Assembly (NCBI RefSeq): GCF_050916235.1
Contig: NZ_CP104854.1
Coordinates: 1,860,001-1,924,000, forward strand
Direction: 5' to 3'
Length of the DNA stretch: 64,000 bases
Origin: Maridesulfovibrio sp050916235
GTDB taxonomy: Bacteria; Desulfobacterota; Desulfovibrionia; Desulfovibrionales; Desulfovibrionaceae
The notes under the pieces were generated by a model that saw only the letters and a list, made by a program, of their open reading frames with translations, made no database searches and was not told the DNA's origin. This document shows, in pieces, positions 7,450-15,411 of the stretch; position 1 is the first letter of the stretch, and each line of letters opens with the position of its first letter. Made by a program: the position numbers and the translations under genes.

Positions 7450-8636
7450 ATGCGCCACGCGATTTCGGTTTTAGGAAGATTAGGCCACTCCTCAGAGCGC
7501 CCTGCCCTGTCCAGAACATAGACCGAATTTGTAGAAGACTCAAATCCGGCTCCGGGGAGGTTTATGGGATTGGCAATGATCAGGTCAAGGTTTTTACGTT
7601 CGAGCTTGCCCTGGGCTGACTCCTGAATATTGGATGTCTCAGCGGCAAAACCGATCAGCTGCTGATCATCACGCTTCATTGACCCTACGGTCTTCAGGAT
7701 GTCCGGATTGGTATCAAATTCAACCTTCAACGAAACGTTTCCGTCTTTCTTGAACTTGCCTGCACCATGGGGAATCGGTTTGAAATCGGCCACTGCAGCT
7801 GTAAAGCATCCGGTGGAGCATTCAGGCCATACGCTCATACAGGCATCAAACATCTCCTGAGCGGAACCGACCTTGATCACGCTCACATCATCAGGAAACC
7901 ACCAGTTCACCGGACCGGAAACAACAGTCACCTTTGCACCGCGAAGCCATGCGGCCATGGCGATGCAGGCTCCCATCAGCCCGGAAGAAGGATTGGACCA
8001 GAAACGGACAGCATCCCATTTCTCACGGGTAGGCCCAAGAGTGATCAGCACGTGCCTGCCAGCCATATCCTTGGGGGCTACAGCCCGCAGTCCGGCAGCA
8101 TAAATGGACTCAAGGGGAGCCATGCGCCCTTTTCCATGATCACCACAGGCCACATCTCCGCAGTCAGGACCGACAAACTCAACGCCCCTTTCTGCAAGAA
8201 CCCGGCAATTATCACGGGTGGCAGGGGCATCCCACATGGCCGGATTCATGGCCGGGGCAACAAGCTTTCTGCCACTGAAAGCCAATGCCTGACAGGAGAG
8301 CATATCATCGGCAAGCCCGTGGGCCATGCGGGCAAGAACGGAAGCAGTCGCAGGAACAACCACCATGGCGTCCGCAGCCTGCCCGGGCTCAAGATGCCCG
8401 AAGGTGTCATCCATAGTGGGAAACATTCTTTCCCAGACCTTGAAAGCACCAAGGGCCTCAAAACTGAGGCCCCTGATAAATTCCTGCGCACCGTCAGTCA
8501 GCGTCACACTGACCTCGATCCCGGCCTTGCGGTACATGCGCAGCAGGTCAAGTGACTTGTATGCCGCGATGGAGCCGCAGACTCCCAGATGGATGCGTTT
8601 TCCTAAAAAACAGTCAAAATTCAGATGTTCATTCAT
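7425..8636 (-). CDS. coaBC: Bifunctional phosphopantothenoylcysteine decarboxylase / phosphopantothenate-cysteine ligase
   Basis: This 403-residue CoaBC converts 4'-phosphopantothenate and cysteine to 4'-phosphopantetheine for coenzyme A synthesis. In the N-terminal flavoprotein CoaC half, GSIAAYK (21-27), the active-site H81, PAMNPAMW (128-135) and the redox cysteine C164 in ACGD are present. The CoaB half begins near residue 195 and has NPSSGLMG, the KFKKDG loop and GFAAET. ATG overlaps the upstream lipoprotein stop (TAATG), indicating translational coupling. The 3' end overlaps the next gene by about 25 bp. Confidence 0.96.
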   Translation of the reverse strand: MNEHLNFDCFLGKRIHLGVCGSIAAYKSLDLLRMYRKAGIEVSVTLTDGAQEFIRGLSFEALGAFKVWERMFPTMDDTFGHLEPGQAADAMVVVPATASVLARMAHGLADDMLSCQALAFSGRKLVAPAMNPAMWDAPATRDNCRVLAERGVEFVGPDCGDVACGDHGKGRMAPLESIYAAGLRAVAPKDMAGRHVLITLGPTREKWDAVRFWSNPSSGLMGACIAMAAWLRGAKVTVVSGPVNWWFPDDVSVIKVGSAQEMFDACMSVWPECSTGCFTAAVADFKPIPHGAGKFKKDGNVSLKVEFDTNPDILKTVGSMKRDDQQLIGFAAETSNIQESAQGKLERKNLDLIIANPINLPGAGFESSTNSVYVLDRAGRSEEWPNLPKTEIAWRIWDHLLLN

Positions 8637-9127
8637 TACTGGATATTCTGTTCCTGAACCCCGCTGGATTCGCGCAGGGCATCAGCCTTGAGCTCCACAG
8701 CATAAATCTCGACTTCGGTGTTGTAGGACCCGTCGATGATTCTGATGGTGCAGCTCTTGTAAGGTTTTACAAAAGTGAGCTGAGAAAAAATCGAGGTGAG
8801 AGAACTGTCCAGACTCCAGTTGTCCTTAGCCATCTGGTTTTTGAAGAAATCAATCAGGCTGGTATTCTCTACACGCCCCTTGAGGACAATCTTTCCATAT
8901 TTGAAATCACGGCGGTCAGCAACAAAAGACTGCTCAGGGACCCTGCTCAGTTCATTGGGAACCGCAATATCATCAAATTCAGTGTAGGGGACAAACTCCT
9001 CAAAGCTCTCGGTTGCACCGGCTGTGGCCACAACCGGCTCTTCGGAGCTGGTGTTCTTACCGGGCAGGCAGCCGGCAAGAGCGACAAACAACATGGAAAC
9101 AAGCAAAATTCTAATAACGGTCCGCAT
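8636..9127 (-). CDS. Small uncharacterised lipoprotein
   Basis: The 163-residue protein has a clear lipoprotein signal: MRTVIRILLVSMLFVALAGC with the lipobox LAGC and acylated C20. The mature part contains the DIAVPNELSRVP and RVENTSLIDFFKNQM segments. These look like a compact alpha/beta domain with a YGKIVLKG strand and a following helix, seen in small delta-proteobacterial lipoproteins of unknown role. A GGAGG site precedes the ATG. It starts the operon lipoprotein-coaBC-UDG-like, with a TAATG overlap to coaBC. Likely location is the periplasmic face of a membrane. Confidence 0.85.
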   Translation of the reverse strand: MRTVIRILLVSMLFVALAGCLPGKNTSSEEPVVATAGATESFEEFVPYTEFDDIAVPNELSRVPEQSFVADRRDFKYGKIVLKGRVENTSLIDFFKNQMAKDNWSLDSSLTSIFSQLTFVKPYKSCTIRIIDGSYNTEVEIYAVELKADALRESSGVQEQNIQ

Positions 9128-9305
9128 AACTAATCCTCCGATTTTTATGCCAATGCATACTGAAATTTTACGCCAGCCGGGCTGGAGCGAAATAATCGTC
9201 TTTCACGTGCGTACATTTATATAATGGATAATCCGCACAATTTCTAGACTTTATCTACAGAGGCCTGCGCAAAAAATCAAACCCCAAATCGGGGAAGCAG
9301 GCAGG

Positions 9306-9983
9306 TCAGCCCTTCATTTTCTTGATTTTGTCGAGGAAATAATTTTCCATATCGCGCCTGTCCTTGCGCAGGCGGATCAACTCGGCCTCCATGACTTCAA
9401 GCTTGTGCTTCAAGGCATTGTTTTCCTGCGCCAATTCGGCAGTCGCAACTTCAAGCTCAACATCCTTCTGCTCAAGAGCGTTGGTACGCTCATCGTACTC
9501 TTCGGTAATGGACCGAATATCGATCTGCGGAAGGGCCTTGATTTTTTTCTGACTGCGGGCAAGAAGAACAAAAGCTTTTTTGAGCTTATAAATATCCTCG
9601 CGCTGCTCTTCGATGATGGACTTCTGATCGGCGATCACTTCAAGTGACCGGCTCATCTTATCCATCATTTCAGCGAATGCTCCGCTGAGCTCCGCCTGGA
9701 TATTCATGGAGGGCTGCACCGGCACGCCCCTCTCGGAAGGACTGATCTCTATTGTCCGGGGATACTCGGCACGAAGCTGCTGTTCGATTTCTGTGGTAAC
9801 CAGCCCTTCATTATAAAGGGAGACTATCCGCTTGAAAATCTCCACTGCGGAATCAGGATACTTTGTTACCCGGCCAATCTTCCTGCTGGGAAGAAAATCC
9901 TTGAACAACGCGGCATAACGCCGGGCCGTAGGTGCTGGAATCATAGTAATTTTGGAAATATCTGCAACTGACAACCATTTCAT
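9306..9983 (-). CDS. MerR-like HTH protein with long coiled coil
   Basis: I chose the ATG at 9983 (MKWLSVADISKITMIPAP) because the HTH begins immediately after it. Upstream in-frame starts at 10004 and 10043 add a non-conserved, hydrophobic extension. Residues 3-70 form a MerR-type winged helix (SVADISK, PAPTARRYAALF, YPDSAVEIFKRIV). The rest is a long heptad-rich coiled coil (about 95-225) with many glutamates and lysines, ending in DKIKKMKG. No metal or drug binding site is visible. Proteins of this layout are usually DNA-organising or regulatory, with targets unknown. It is divergent from queA, so queA may be a target. Confidence 0.75.
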   Translation of the reverse strand: MKWLSVADISKITMIPAPTARRYAALFKDFLPSRKIGRVTKYPDSAVEIFKRIVSLYNEGLVTTEIEQQLRAEYPRTIEISPSERGVPVQPSMNIQAELSGAFAEMMDKMSRSLEVIADQKSIIEEQREDIYKLKKAFVLLARSQKKIKALPQIDIRSITEEYDERTNALEQKDVELEVATAELAQENNALKHKLEVMEAELIRLRKDRRDMENYFLDKIKKMKG

Positions 9984-10117
9984 AAAACACAATCCCGGTT
10001 TCATGATCAACGTGAGAATCAGGCTGAAAACCTGAACGGACAATCAAAGGACGAACACAGTATTGACGGGCAATATCCGTGCCTGTTGAACAGATTCTTA
10101 CCAGATTATCACCAATA

Positions 10118-11218
10118 ATGAAAACTGAAAATATGAACATAAACGAACAAGACTTTCTGCTTAAAAGCTACGACTTTGAACTCCCGGAAAAACAGATCGC
10201 CCAGTGCCCGGCAGTTATGCGCCACGGGTCCAAGCTTATGGTCCTGGATCACAAGACCGGGGAAACCGAAATCAAGTCCTTTACCGACATCGTCGACCTC
10301 CTGTCCGAGGGTGCCCTGCTGGTGGCAAACAACTCCAAAGTTATCCCCGCCCGCATTTTCGGACAAAAACCTACCGGTGGACGGGTAGAATTCCTGCTGC
10401 TGACCCCCCTCCCCCTGATCGAACCGGTACCGGAACCGGGGGGATACAAGGCTCAGGCCCGCGGACTGCTCAGAGCATCGAAAGGGCCAAAACCGGGAGA
10501 TGAAATCCATTTCGAATGCGGCATGAAGCTGACTGTTCTCGGTAAAGGTAAGTTCGGCCTCTCTGATGTGGAGCTCCAGTGGCAGGGGGATCTGAAAACA
10601 ATTTTCGAAACCTGCGGGAACATCCCCCTCCCTCCCTATATCCGCAGGGCCGCGGATGAAACCGACAACGAGCGGTATCAGACCCTTTACGCCTGCGATG
10701 AAAAGGCCGGGTCAGTTGCCGCCCCCACGGCAGGACTGCATTTTTCCGAGGAAATCAATTCGGCCCTGAAAGCAAAAGGTATCGATAGAGCGGAAGTAAC
10801 CCTTTACGTGGGGTACGGTACCTTCAGCCCGGTCCGGGCCGAAAACATCCGTGATCATGAGATGCACAGCGAATACATCGAGATCCCTGCTGAAACTGCG
10901 GAAGCAGTCCGCAAGGCCAAAGCCGAAGGAAGACCGGTAGTCGCTGTAGGAACCACTTCCGCCCGCACCCTTGAGGGCGCGTTTATGCAGACCGGAGAGA
11001 TATGCGAATTCAAGGGGGATACAGACATTTTCATCTACCCGGGATTCGAATTCAAGGTTGTGGATCGGATGCTGACTAATTTCCATTTGCCGGAATCATC
11101 ATTGGTCATTATGATTTCGGCTCTCGCGGGCCGAGAGAACGTGCTTAATGCTTACAAAAAGGCAGTGGACAACGGGTTCAGATTTTTCTCCTACGGGGAC
11201 TCAATGTATATAAAATAA
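10118..11218 (+). CDS. queA: S-adenosylmethionine:tRNA ribosyltransferase-isomerase QueA
   Basis: QueA transfers and isomerises the ribosyl group of SAM to preQ1 in tRNA, giving epoxyqueuosine. The whole family fold is present: YDFELPEKQIAQ at the N-terminus, VANNSKVIPARI (NxTRV/I-like) near residue 65, TAGLHFSEE near 205, YVGYGTFSPVR near 235, EYIEIP and GTTSARTLE near 280, TDIFIYPGFEFKVVDRMLTNFHLPES near the end, and FSYGDSMYI as the terminal motif. Start choice is uncertain: ATG at 10118 or 10133, both without a good ribosome site. A GTG at 10079 also exists. yhhQ at 59.6 kb belongs to the same pathway. Confidence 0.95.
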   Translation: MKTENMNINEQDFLLKSYDFELPEKQIAQCPAVMRHGSKLMVLDHKTGETEIKSFTDIVDLLSEGALLVANNSKVIPARIFGQKPTGGRVEFLLLTPLPLIEPVPEPGGYKAQARGLLRASKGPKPGDEIHFECGMKLTVLGKGKFGLSDVELQWQGDLKTIFETCGNIPLPPYIRRAADETDNERYQTLYACDEKAGSVAAPTAGLHFSEEINSALKAKGIDRAEVTLYVGYGTFSPVRAENIRDHEMHSEYIEIPAETAEAVRKAKAEGRPVVAVGTTSARTLEGAFMQTGEICEFKGDTDIFIYPGFEFKVVDRMLTNFHLPESSLVIMISALAGRENVLNAYKKAVDNGFRFFSYGDSMYIK

Positions 11219-11344
11219 GGCCCGGAGTGGGTAACCCCGTTATTTTGACTGAAAAATTTGCGCCTGAACGCAAATAATTATACGCTGTCCTCCAACAGAC
11301 ACATATTTGGCATGTGCTGTTCATAATAGAAAAAAGACCCAAAT

Positions 11345-11377
11345 GGTCCCAGCCCGTTGATTAAACGGGCTTTTCTG
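11345..11377 (+). terminator. Hairpin with T-tract just upstream of korD
   Basis: AGCCCGTT-GATTA-AACGGGCT is followed by TTTTCTG. It ends only about 20 bp before the korD ribosome site, so it is either a stop for transcription from queA or an attenuator in the kor leader. Confidence 0.6.
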
Positions 11378-11398
11378 TCACGGTAACAGGAGATTAGG

Positions 11399-11629
11399 AT
11401 GTCACGAGTAGAATTTTTGGACGAAAGGTGCAAGGGTTGCCTGCTCTGCACCACCGTCTGTCCAAAGGGAATCATACGGCAATCCGACCGATTCAACCAG
11501 CACGGTTACAAAGTTGCTGAAGTTGCGGCTGAGGACATGGAAAAGTGTACCGGATGTACATCCTGCGCGCTGATCTGTCCGGACATTGCGATCCGGGTAT
11601 ACAAGACCAAGAAGGCCAAAGGAGAATAG
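11399..11629 (+). CDS. korD: 2-oxoacid:ferredoxin oxidoreductase, delta (ferredoxin) subunit
   Basis: The 76-residue protein is a two-cluster 4Fe-4S ferredoxin: CKGCLLCTTVCP (about residues 11-22) and CTGCTSCALICP (about 47-58), the classical 2[4Fe-4S] layout. It feeds electrons from the TPP site of the alpha/beta subunits to free ferredoxin. GGAGATTAGG precedes the ATG. It is the first gene of a four-gene cluster with alpha, beta and gamma subunits separated by 1-2 bp, the KorDABC/VorDABC arrangement of anaerobes. Substrate (2-oxoglutarate versus branched-chain 2-oxoacids) cannot be decided by eye. Confidence 0.92.
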   Translation: MSRVEFLDERCKGCLLCTTVCPKGIIRQSDRFNQHGYKVAEVAAEDMEKCTGCTSCALICPDIAIRVYKTKKAKGE

Positions 11630-11630
11630 T

Positions 11631-12698
11631 ATGTCCAGGAACGGCGAAAAGCTTTTCATCAAAGGCAACGAGGCTATCTCCCGCGGTGCTATTGCGGCCG
11701 GGCTCAAATGCTATTTCGGCTACCCCATCACTCCCCAGAACGACATCCCGGAGTACATGTCTGCAGCACTGCCTGCAGTAGGCGGCGAATTTGTTCAGGC
11801 TGAGAGTGAAGTGGCTGCAGCCAACATGCTCATCGGTGCCGCTGCCTGCGGCGTGCGCTGCATGACTTCTTCCTCAAGCCCCGGCGTATCCCTGAAGCAG
11901 GAGGCTATCTCCTACCTCGCAGGTAGCCAGCTTCCGGCGGTTATCGTCAACATGAACCGCGGCGGACCGGGTCTCGGCGATATCGGCCCCAGTCAGGGCG
12001 ACTACTTCCAGGCAACCAAAGGCGGCGGACACGGCGACTACCGCACCCTCGTCCTTGCCCCCGGAACCTGTCAGGAAGCCTACGATCTGGTTATCGAAGC
12101 CTTCGACCTCGCTTTCAAATACCGCAACCCGGTAATGATCCTCGGCGACGCCATCATCGGACAGATGAAGGAACCGGTAATCACCTGGACTCCCGAGGAA
12201 AAAACTGCTGAAGAAGGAGCCGACTGGCGCATTGAAGGTGCAAAGGGCCGTGATCACCGTATCATCAAGTCCCTGTTCCTGAGCGAAGGTTCTCTGGCAG
12301 CTCATAACATGACCCTGCAGGCCAAGTATGATGACATGGCCAAGAATACCAAGCAGGAGCTCTTTGAAACCGACGACGCTGAACTCATCGTAGTTGCCTA
12401 CGGTTCCATCGGCCGCATCGTAAAGAGCACCGTAAGAAAACTTCGCGCCGAGGGTCACAAGGTCGGCCTGTTCCGCCCCATCACCCTCTACCCCTTCCCC
12501 TCCGCCGAGCTCAAGAAGCAGGCCGAGCAGGGCAAGAAGTTCCTGACAATCGAGCACAACCTCGGACAGATGGTTGAAGACGTGCGCCTTTCCATCCGCA
12601 CCATCACCGACAGTGATTTCTTCGGCTTTATGCCCGGTAACCTGCCCACCCCCGACGACTTCGAGGAACCCATCCTCAAGAGCCTTGGAGGGAAATAG
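11631..12698 (+). CDS. korA: 2-oxoacid:ferredoxin oxidoreductase, alpha subunit
   Basis: The 355-residue alpha subunit carries the pyrimidine-binding and transketolase-like C-terminal domains of 2-oxoacid:ferredoxin oxidoreductases. Typical features are GNEAISRGAIAAGLKCYFGYPITPQNDIPEYM near the N-terminus, the FVQAESEVAAANMLIGA motif with the conserved glutamate that activates TPP, and TSSSSPGVSLKQE. The ATG at 11631 has GGAGAAT upstream and follows korD by 1 bp. An in-frame upstream start at 11586 lies inside korD and is rejected. Oxidative decarboxylation of a 2-oxoacid gives acyl-CoA and reduced ferredoxin. Confidence 0.93.
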   Translation: MSRNGEKLFIKGNEAISRGAIAAGLKCYFGYPITPQNDIPEYMSAALPAVGGEFVQAESEVAAANMLIGAAACGVRCMTSSSSPGVSLKQEAISYLAGSQLPAVIVNMNRGGPGLGDIGPSQGDYFQATKGGGHGDYRTLVLAPGTCQEAYDLVIEAFDLAFKYRNPVMILGDAIIGQMKEPVITWTPEEKTAEEGADWRIEGAKGRDHRIIKSLFLSEGSLAAHNMTLQAKYDDMAKNTKQELFETDDAELIVVAYGSIGRIVKSTVRKLRAEGHKVGLFRPITLYPFPSAELKKQAEQGKKFLTIEHNLGQMVEDVRLSIRTITDSDFFGFMPGNLPTPDDFEEPILKSLGGK

Positions 12699-12700
12699 AT

Positions 12701-13459
12701 ATGAGTGAACAAGAAATTCTCGCCTTTGACAGGGCTGACGCAATCGTAGATGTGCCCACGCACTACTGCCCCGGCTGCCAGCACGGCATTGCCCACAGGC
12801 TGGCCGGAGAACTGCTCTCCGAAATGGGACTGCAGGAAAACACCCTCCTGATTACCTCAATCGGCTGTTCGGTGTTCCTCTACAACTATCTTAATGTAGA
12901 CAGTGTTGAAGCTCCCCATGGCCGTGCTCCGGCCGTTGCCACCGGCGTCAGGCGCGCACGCGGCGACAAGTTCGTGGTTTCCTACCAGGGGGACGGCGAC
13001 CTCGCTTCCATCGGTATGGCTGAAATCATGCACTGCGCCAACCGCGGTGAAAAAGTGTCCATCATCTTCGTCAACAACACCGTATACGGTATGACCGGCG
13101 GCCAGATGGCACCCACCACCCTCGAAGGGCAGAAAACAACCACCTCCCCTGCCGGACGCAACCCCCTCAAAGAGGGTCAGGCAATCCGCATGGCGGAGAT
13201 CATCGCCCAGCTCGGCGGCACAGCATTTTCCGCACGCGTTGCGCTGAACAACGTCAAGAACATCCGCAAGGCCAAAAAAGCCATGCAGAAGGCTTTCGAG
13301 GTTCAGCTTAAGGGTCTGGGATTCGGCTTTGTCGAGCTGCTGGCCACCTGCCCCACCAACTGGAGAATGACTCCCATCCAGGCAAACGAAAGGGTTGAAT
13401 CCGAGATGATCCCCTACTTCCCCCTGGGTGTATTCAAAGACGTAACTGCGGAGGACTAG
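12701..13459 (+). CDS. korB: 2-oxoacid:ferredoxin oxidoreductase, beta subunit
   Basis: This is the 252-residue TPP-binding beta subunit. YCPGCQHGIAHRL near residue 22 and SIGCSVFLYNYL near 52 are the substrate-side motifs. VSYQGDGDLASIGMAEIMHCANR near 95-115 with FVNNTVYGMTGGQ just after is the GDG-N(N) thiamine diphosphate/Mg2+ motif. It has no ferredoxin domain, as that is supplied by KorD. The start is 2 bp after the alpha-subunit stop. Confidence 0.94.
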   Translation: MSEQEILAFDRADAIVDVPTHYCPGCQHGIAHRLAGELLSEMGLQENTLLITSIGCSVFLYNYLNVDSVEAPHGRAPAVATGVRRARGDKFVVSYQGDGDLASIGMAEIMHCANRGEKVSIIFVNNTVYGMTGGQMAPTTLEGQKTTTSPAGRNPLKEGQAIRMAEIIAQLGGTAFSARVALNNVKNIRKAKKAMQKAFEVQLKGLGFGFVELLATCPTNWRMTPIQANERVESEMIPYFPLGVFKDVTAED

Positions 13460-13460
13460 G

Positions 13461-14003
13461 ATGAGCAAATACCTCGACAGCATCATTGCCGGTTTCGGCG
13501 GACAGGGCGTTATGCTCATCGGCAACCTGCTGGCCTACGCCGGTATGAACGCAGGCCTGAACGTGACCTACATTCCGGTCTACGGCCCGGAAATGCGCGG
13601 CGGTACTGCCAACTGTACCGTGGTTCTTTCCGACGATGAAATCGGTTCGCCGATCATCCGCAGCCCGCACAGCCTGATCATTATGAACCGTCCTTCGCTG
13701 GACAAATTCCAGCCCATGCTGCAGGACAACGGTATCCAGATCGTCAACTCTTCTCTCGTTGACAAGGAACTGGTCGATACCACCCGCGTGAAGTCCTACT
13801 TCGTGCCATGCAACGAGATTGCCGACAAACTCGGCAACACCCGCATGGCTAACATGGTGGCCCTCGGAGCCTTCATCAAGGCAACCGGAATCATGGAACT
13901 GCAGGCAGTCATCGACTCCCTCGGCAACGTGATCTCCGCCCACTACAGCCATCTTATTCCCAAAAACGCGGAAGCCCTCCAGGCTGGCGCAGACGCGATC
14001 TAA
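13461..14003 (+). CDS. korC: 2-oxoacid:ferredoxin oxidoreductase, gamma subunit
   Basis: The 180-residue gamma subunit shows the family core IIAGFGGQGVMLIGNLLAYAG at the N-terminus and YGPEMRGGTANCTVVLSDDEIGSP near 40-60. It completes the alpha/beta/gamma/delta enzyme. It starts 1 bp after korB. A strong terminator at 14016-14053 closes the operon. Confidence 0.94.
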   Translation: MSKYLDSIIAGFGGQGVMLIGNLLAYAGMNAGLNVTYIPVYGPEMRGGTANCTVVLSDDEIGSPIIRSPHSLIIMNRPSLDKFQPMLQDNGIQIVNSSLVDKELVDTTRVKSYFVPCNEIADKLGNTRMANMVALGAFIKATGIMELQAVIDSLGNVISAHYSHLIPKNAEALQAGADAI

Positions 14004-14015
14004 AACTGACCATTA

Positions 14016-14053
14016 AAAATCCCCCTGCGAATCTGGTTCGCAGGGGGATTTTC
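14016..14053 (+). terminator. Intrinsic terminator of the kor operon
   Basis: A stem of 14 bp or more (AATCCCCCTGCGAA with TTCGCAGGGGGATT, loop TCTGG) is followed by TTCTG. It lies 13 bp after the korC stop. Confidence 0.9.
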
Positions 14054-14131
14054 TGTTTATGCTGAAATTCATCGCATTTGCCAAAACTCCAGTTTTCATA
14101 GAGACTCACTAATCCCGAGATTAATCAATGA

Positions 14132-14270
14132 ATGCCTTCGGCGACCCTGCCGGGGGCTTAACCCTTTGAAAAAGGTTTGTTCCACTGTCGCCATCTCTAC
14201 GACTCGCGGAGAGACCGCTCGCCTAAGAGCTGATGCAAGAATCCCAAACTTTTTTAGTAGGGATTCGCCG
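14132..14270 (+). repeat. Dispersed intergenic element, copy R1 (interrupted)
   Basis: It starts with ATGCCTTCGGCGACC and ends AATCCCAAACTTTTTTAG, the two ends of the element family described under R6. The first 26 bp are identical to 31342-31367 (R2). Relative to R6, about 60 bp are inserted between the central hairpin (TTAACCCTTTGAAAAAGGTT) and the AAGAATCCC end. Confidence 0.75.
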
Positions 14271-14455
14271 CAGTGCACGACAATTTGTCATTGTGCAAAA
14301 CCATTCAGCAAATGGGTTTTGTTAAAATGTACGGGCTGAGCACAACTCCATCTCTTTAGAAGTTTCACCATTTTTTATCATTAATTCTGAGCGTTTTATT
14401 TAAAAAAAACGACTTTGACCCTGCGAACAAACACAAACGCCTACAGGAGCCAAAT

Positions 14456-15280
14456 ATGAGCGTTTTCCGGCCTGAGAAGCTTTTCGGCATAATAGGACAC
14501 CCCCTGGGGCATACCATGAGCCCCCTTCTGCACAACTGGGGGTTCACAGAGCACAAAATTCCGGCTGTTTACATGGCTTGGCCGACTGAACCAGAGAAGG
14601 TCAAAAGCTTCATGCGCACCTTTCGGGACCTGCCCATATCGGGTGCGAGTGTCACTATTCCGCACAAGCTTTCCGTAATGAACTACACTGATCAGCTAAC
14701 AGAGCGCGCCGAGTCCGTCGGAGCGGTTAACACCCTCTTCTGGCGTGATGATAAAATTGTGGGCGACAACACTGATGCAGCAGGAGTCTCAGAGCCCTTA
14801 CGCCCCTATTCTGATCATATACACAAAGCCCTTCTGATCGGAGCAGGCGGAGCTGCTCGCGCAGCGATCACCGGATTCAAGGAACTGGGCATAAAGAAAA
14901 TTTTCATAACCAACCGCACAAAGTCCAAAGCAGATGAGCTTGCTGAGGAGTTTAAAATATCAGTGGTTGATTGGGACAATCGCGGTGATCAGCATTATGA
15001 TCTCATCGTGAATTCCACGTCTCTGGGAATGTCCGGAAAATTCGTTGATATCAACCCCATGATCATGGACAATCAGGATGAACACACCGTCGTCTTTGAC
15101 CTTGTCTACAACCCCATGGAGACCGTTTTCATCAGGGAAGCAAAGGCCAAAGGATGCAGAGCCATCCACGGCATTGAGATGTTCATTCATCAAGGGCTGG
15201 AGCAGTTCAGGCTTTGGACCGGAATTAATGTGGACGAGAAGAAAGCGCGCGAACTCCTGCTAGAACATCTCCGGGGTTAA
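14456..15280 (+). CDS. aroE: Shikimate dehydrogenase
   Basis: AroE reduces 3-dehydroshikimate to shikimate with NADPH in aromatic amino acid synthesis. The 274 residues are the normal length. GHPLGHTMSPLLHN (about 14-27) binds the shikimate hydroxyls, K71 in SVTIPHK and D107 in GDNTDAAG are the catalytic pair, and GAGGAARAA near 130 is the NADP-binding glycine loop. ITNRTKSKA follows as the adenine-ribose phosphate site. CAGGAG precedes the ATG. It is a single gene after a 450-bp region that contains repeat R1. Confidence 0.95.
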   Translation: MSVFRPEKLFGIIGHPLGHTMSPLLHNWGFTEHKIPAVYMAWPTEPEKVKSFMRTFRDLPISGASVTIPHKLSVMNYTDQLTERAESVGAVNTLFWRDDKIVGDNTDAAGVSEPLRPYSDHIHKALLIGAGGAARAAITGFKELGIKKIFITNRTKSKADELAEEFKISVVDWDNRGDQHYDLIVNSTSLGMSGKFVDINPMIMDNQDEHTVVFDLVYNPMETVFIREAKAKGCRAIHGIEMFIHQGLEQFRLWTGINVDEKKARELLLEHLRG

Positions 15281-15411
15281 GGGGCCCGGAAAGCCCGCCT
15301 CTTCCCCACAATTAGTGCAGCAATGCGGCAGTTACATGCGTTCGGGCTCTCTGATGCAATGCATATCAACGGCATACAGCAAGAAACAAGAATTCAAACA
15401 GGAATTTCAGC

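Noticed and set aside
9199..9214. A second parS-like sequence, TTTCACGTG followed by CGTAC
   Set aside because: Only the left half and centre match the parS palindrome; all five right-hand positions differ, so ParB binding is not expected.
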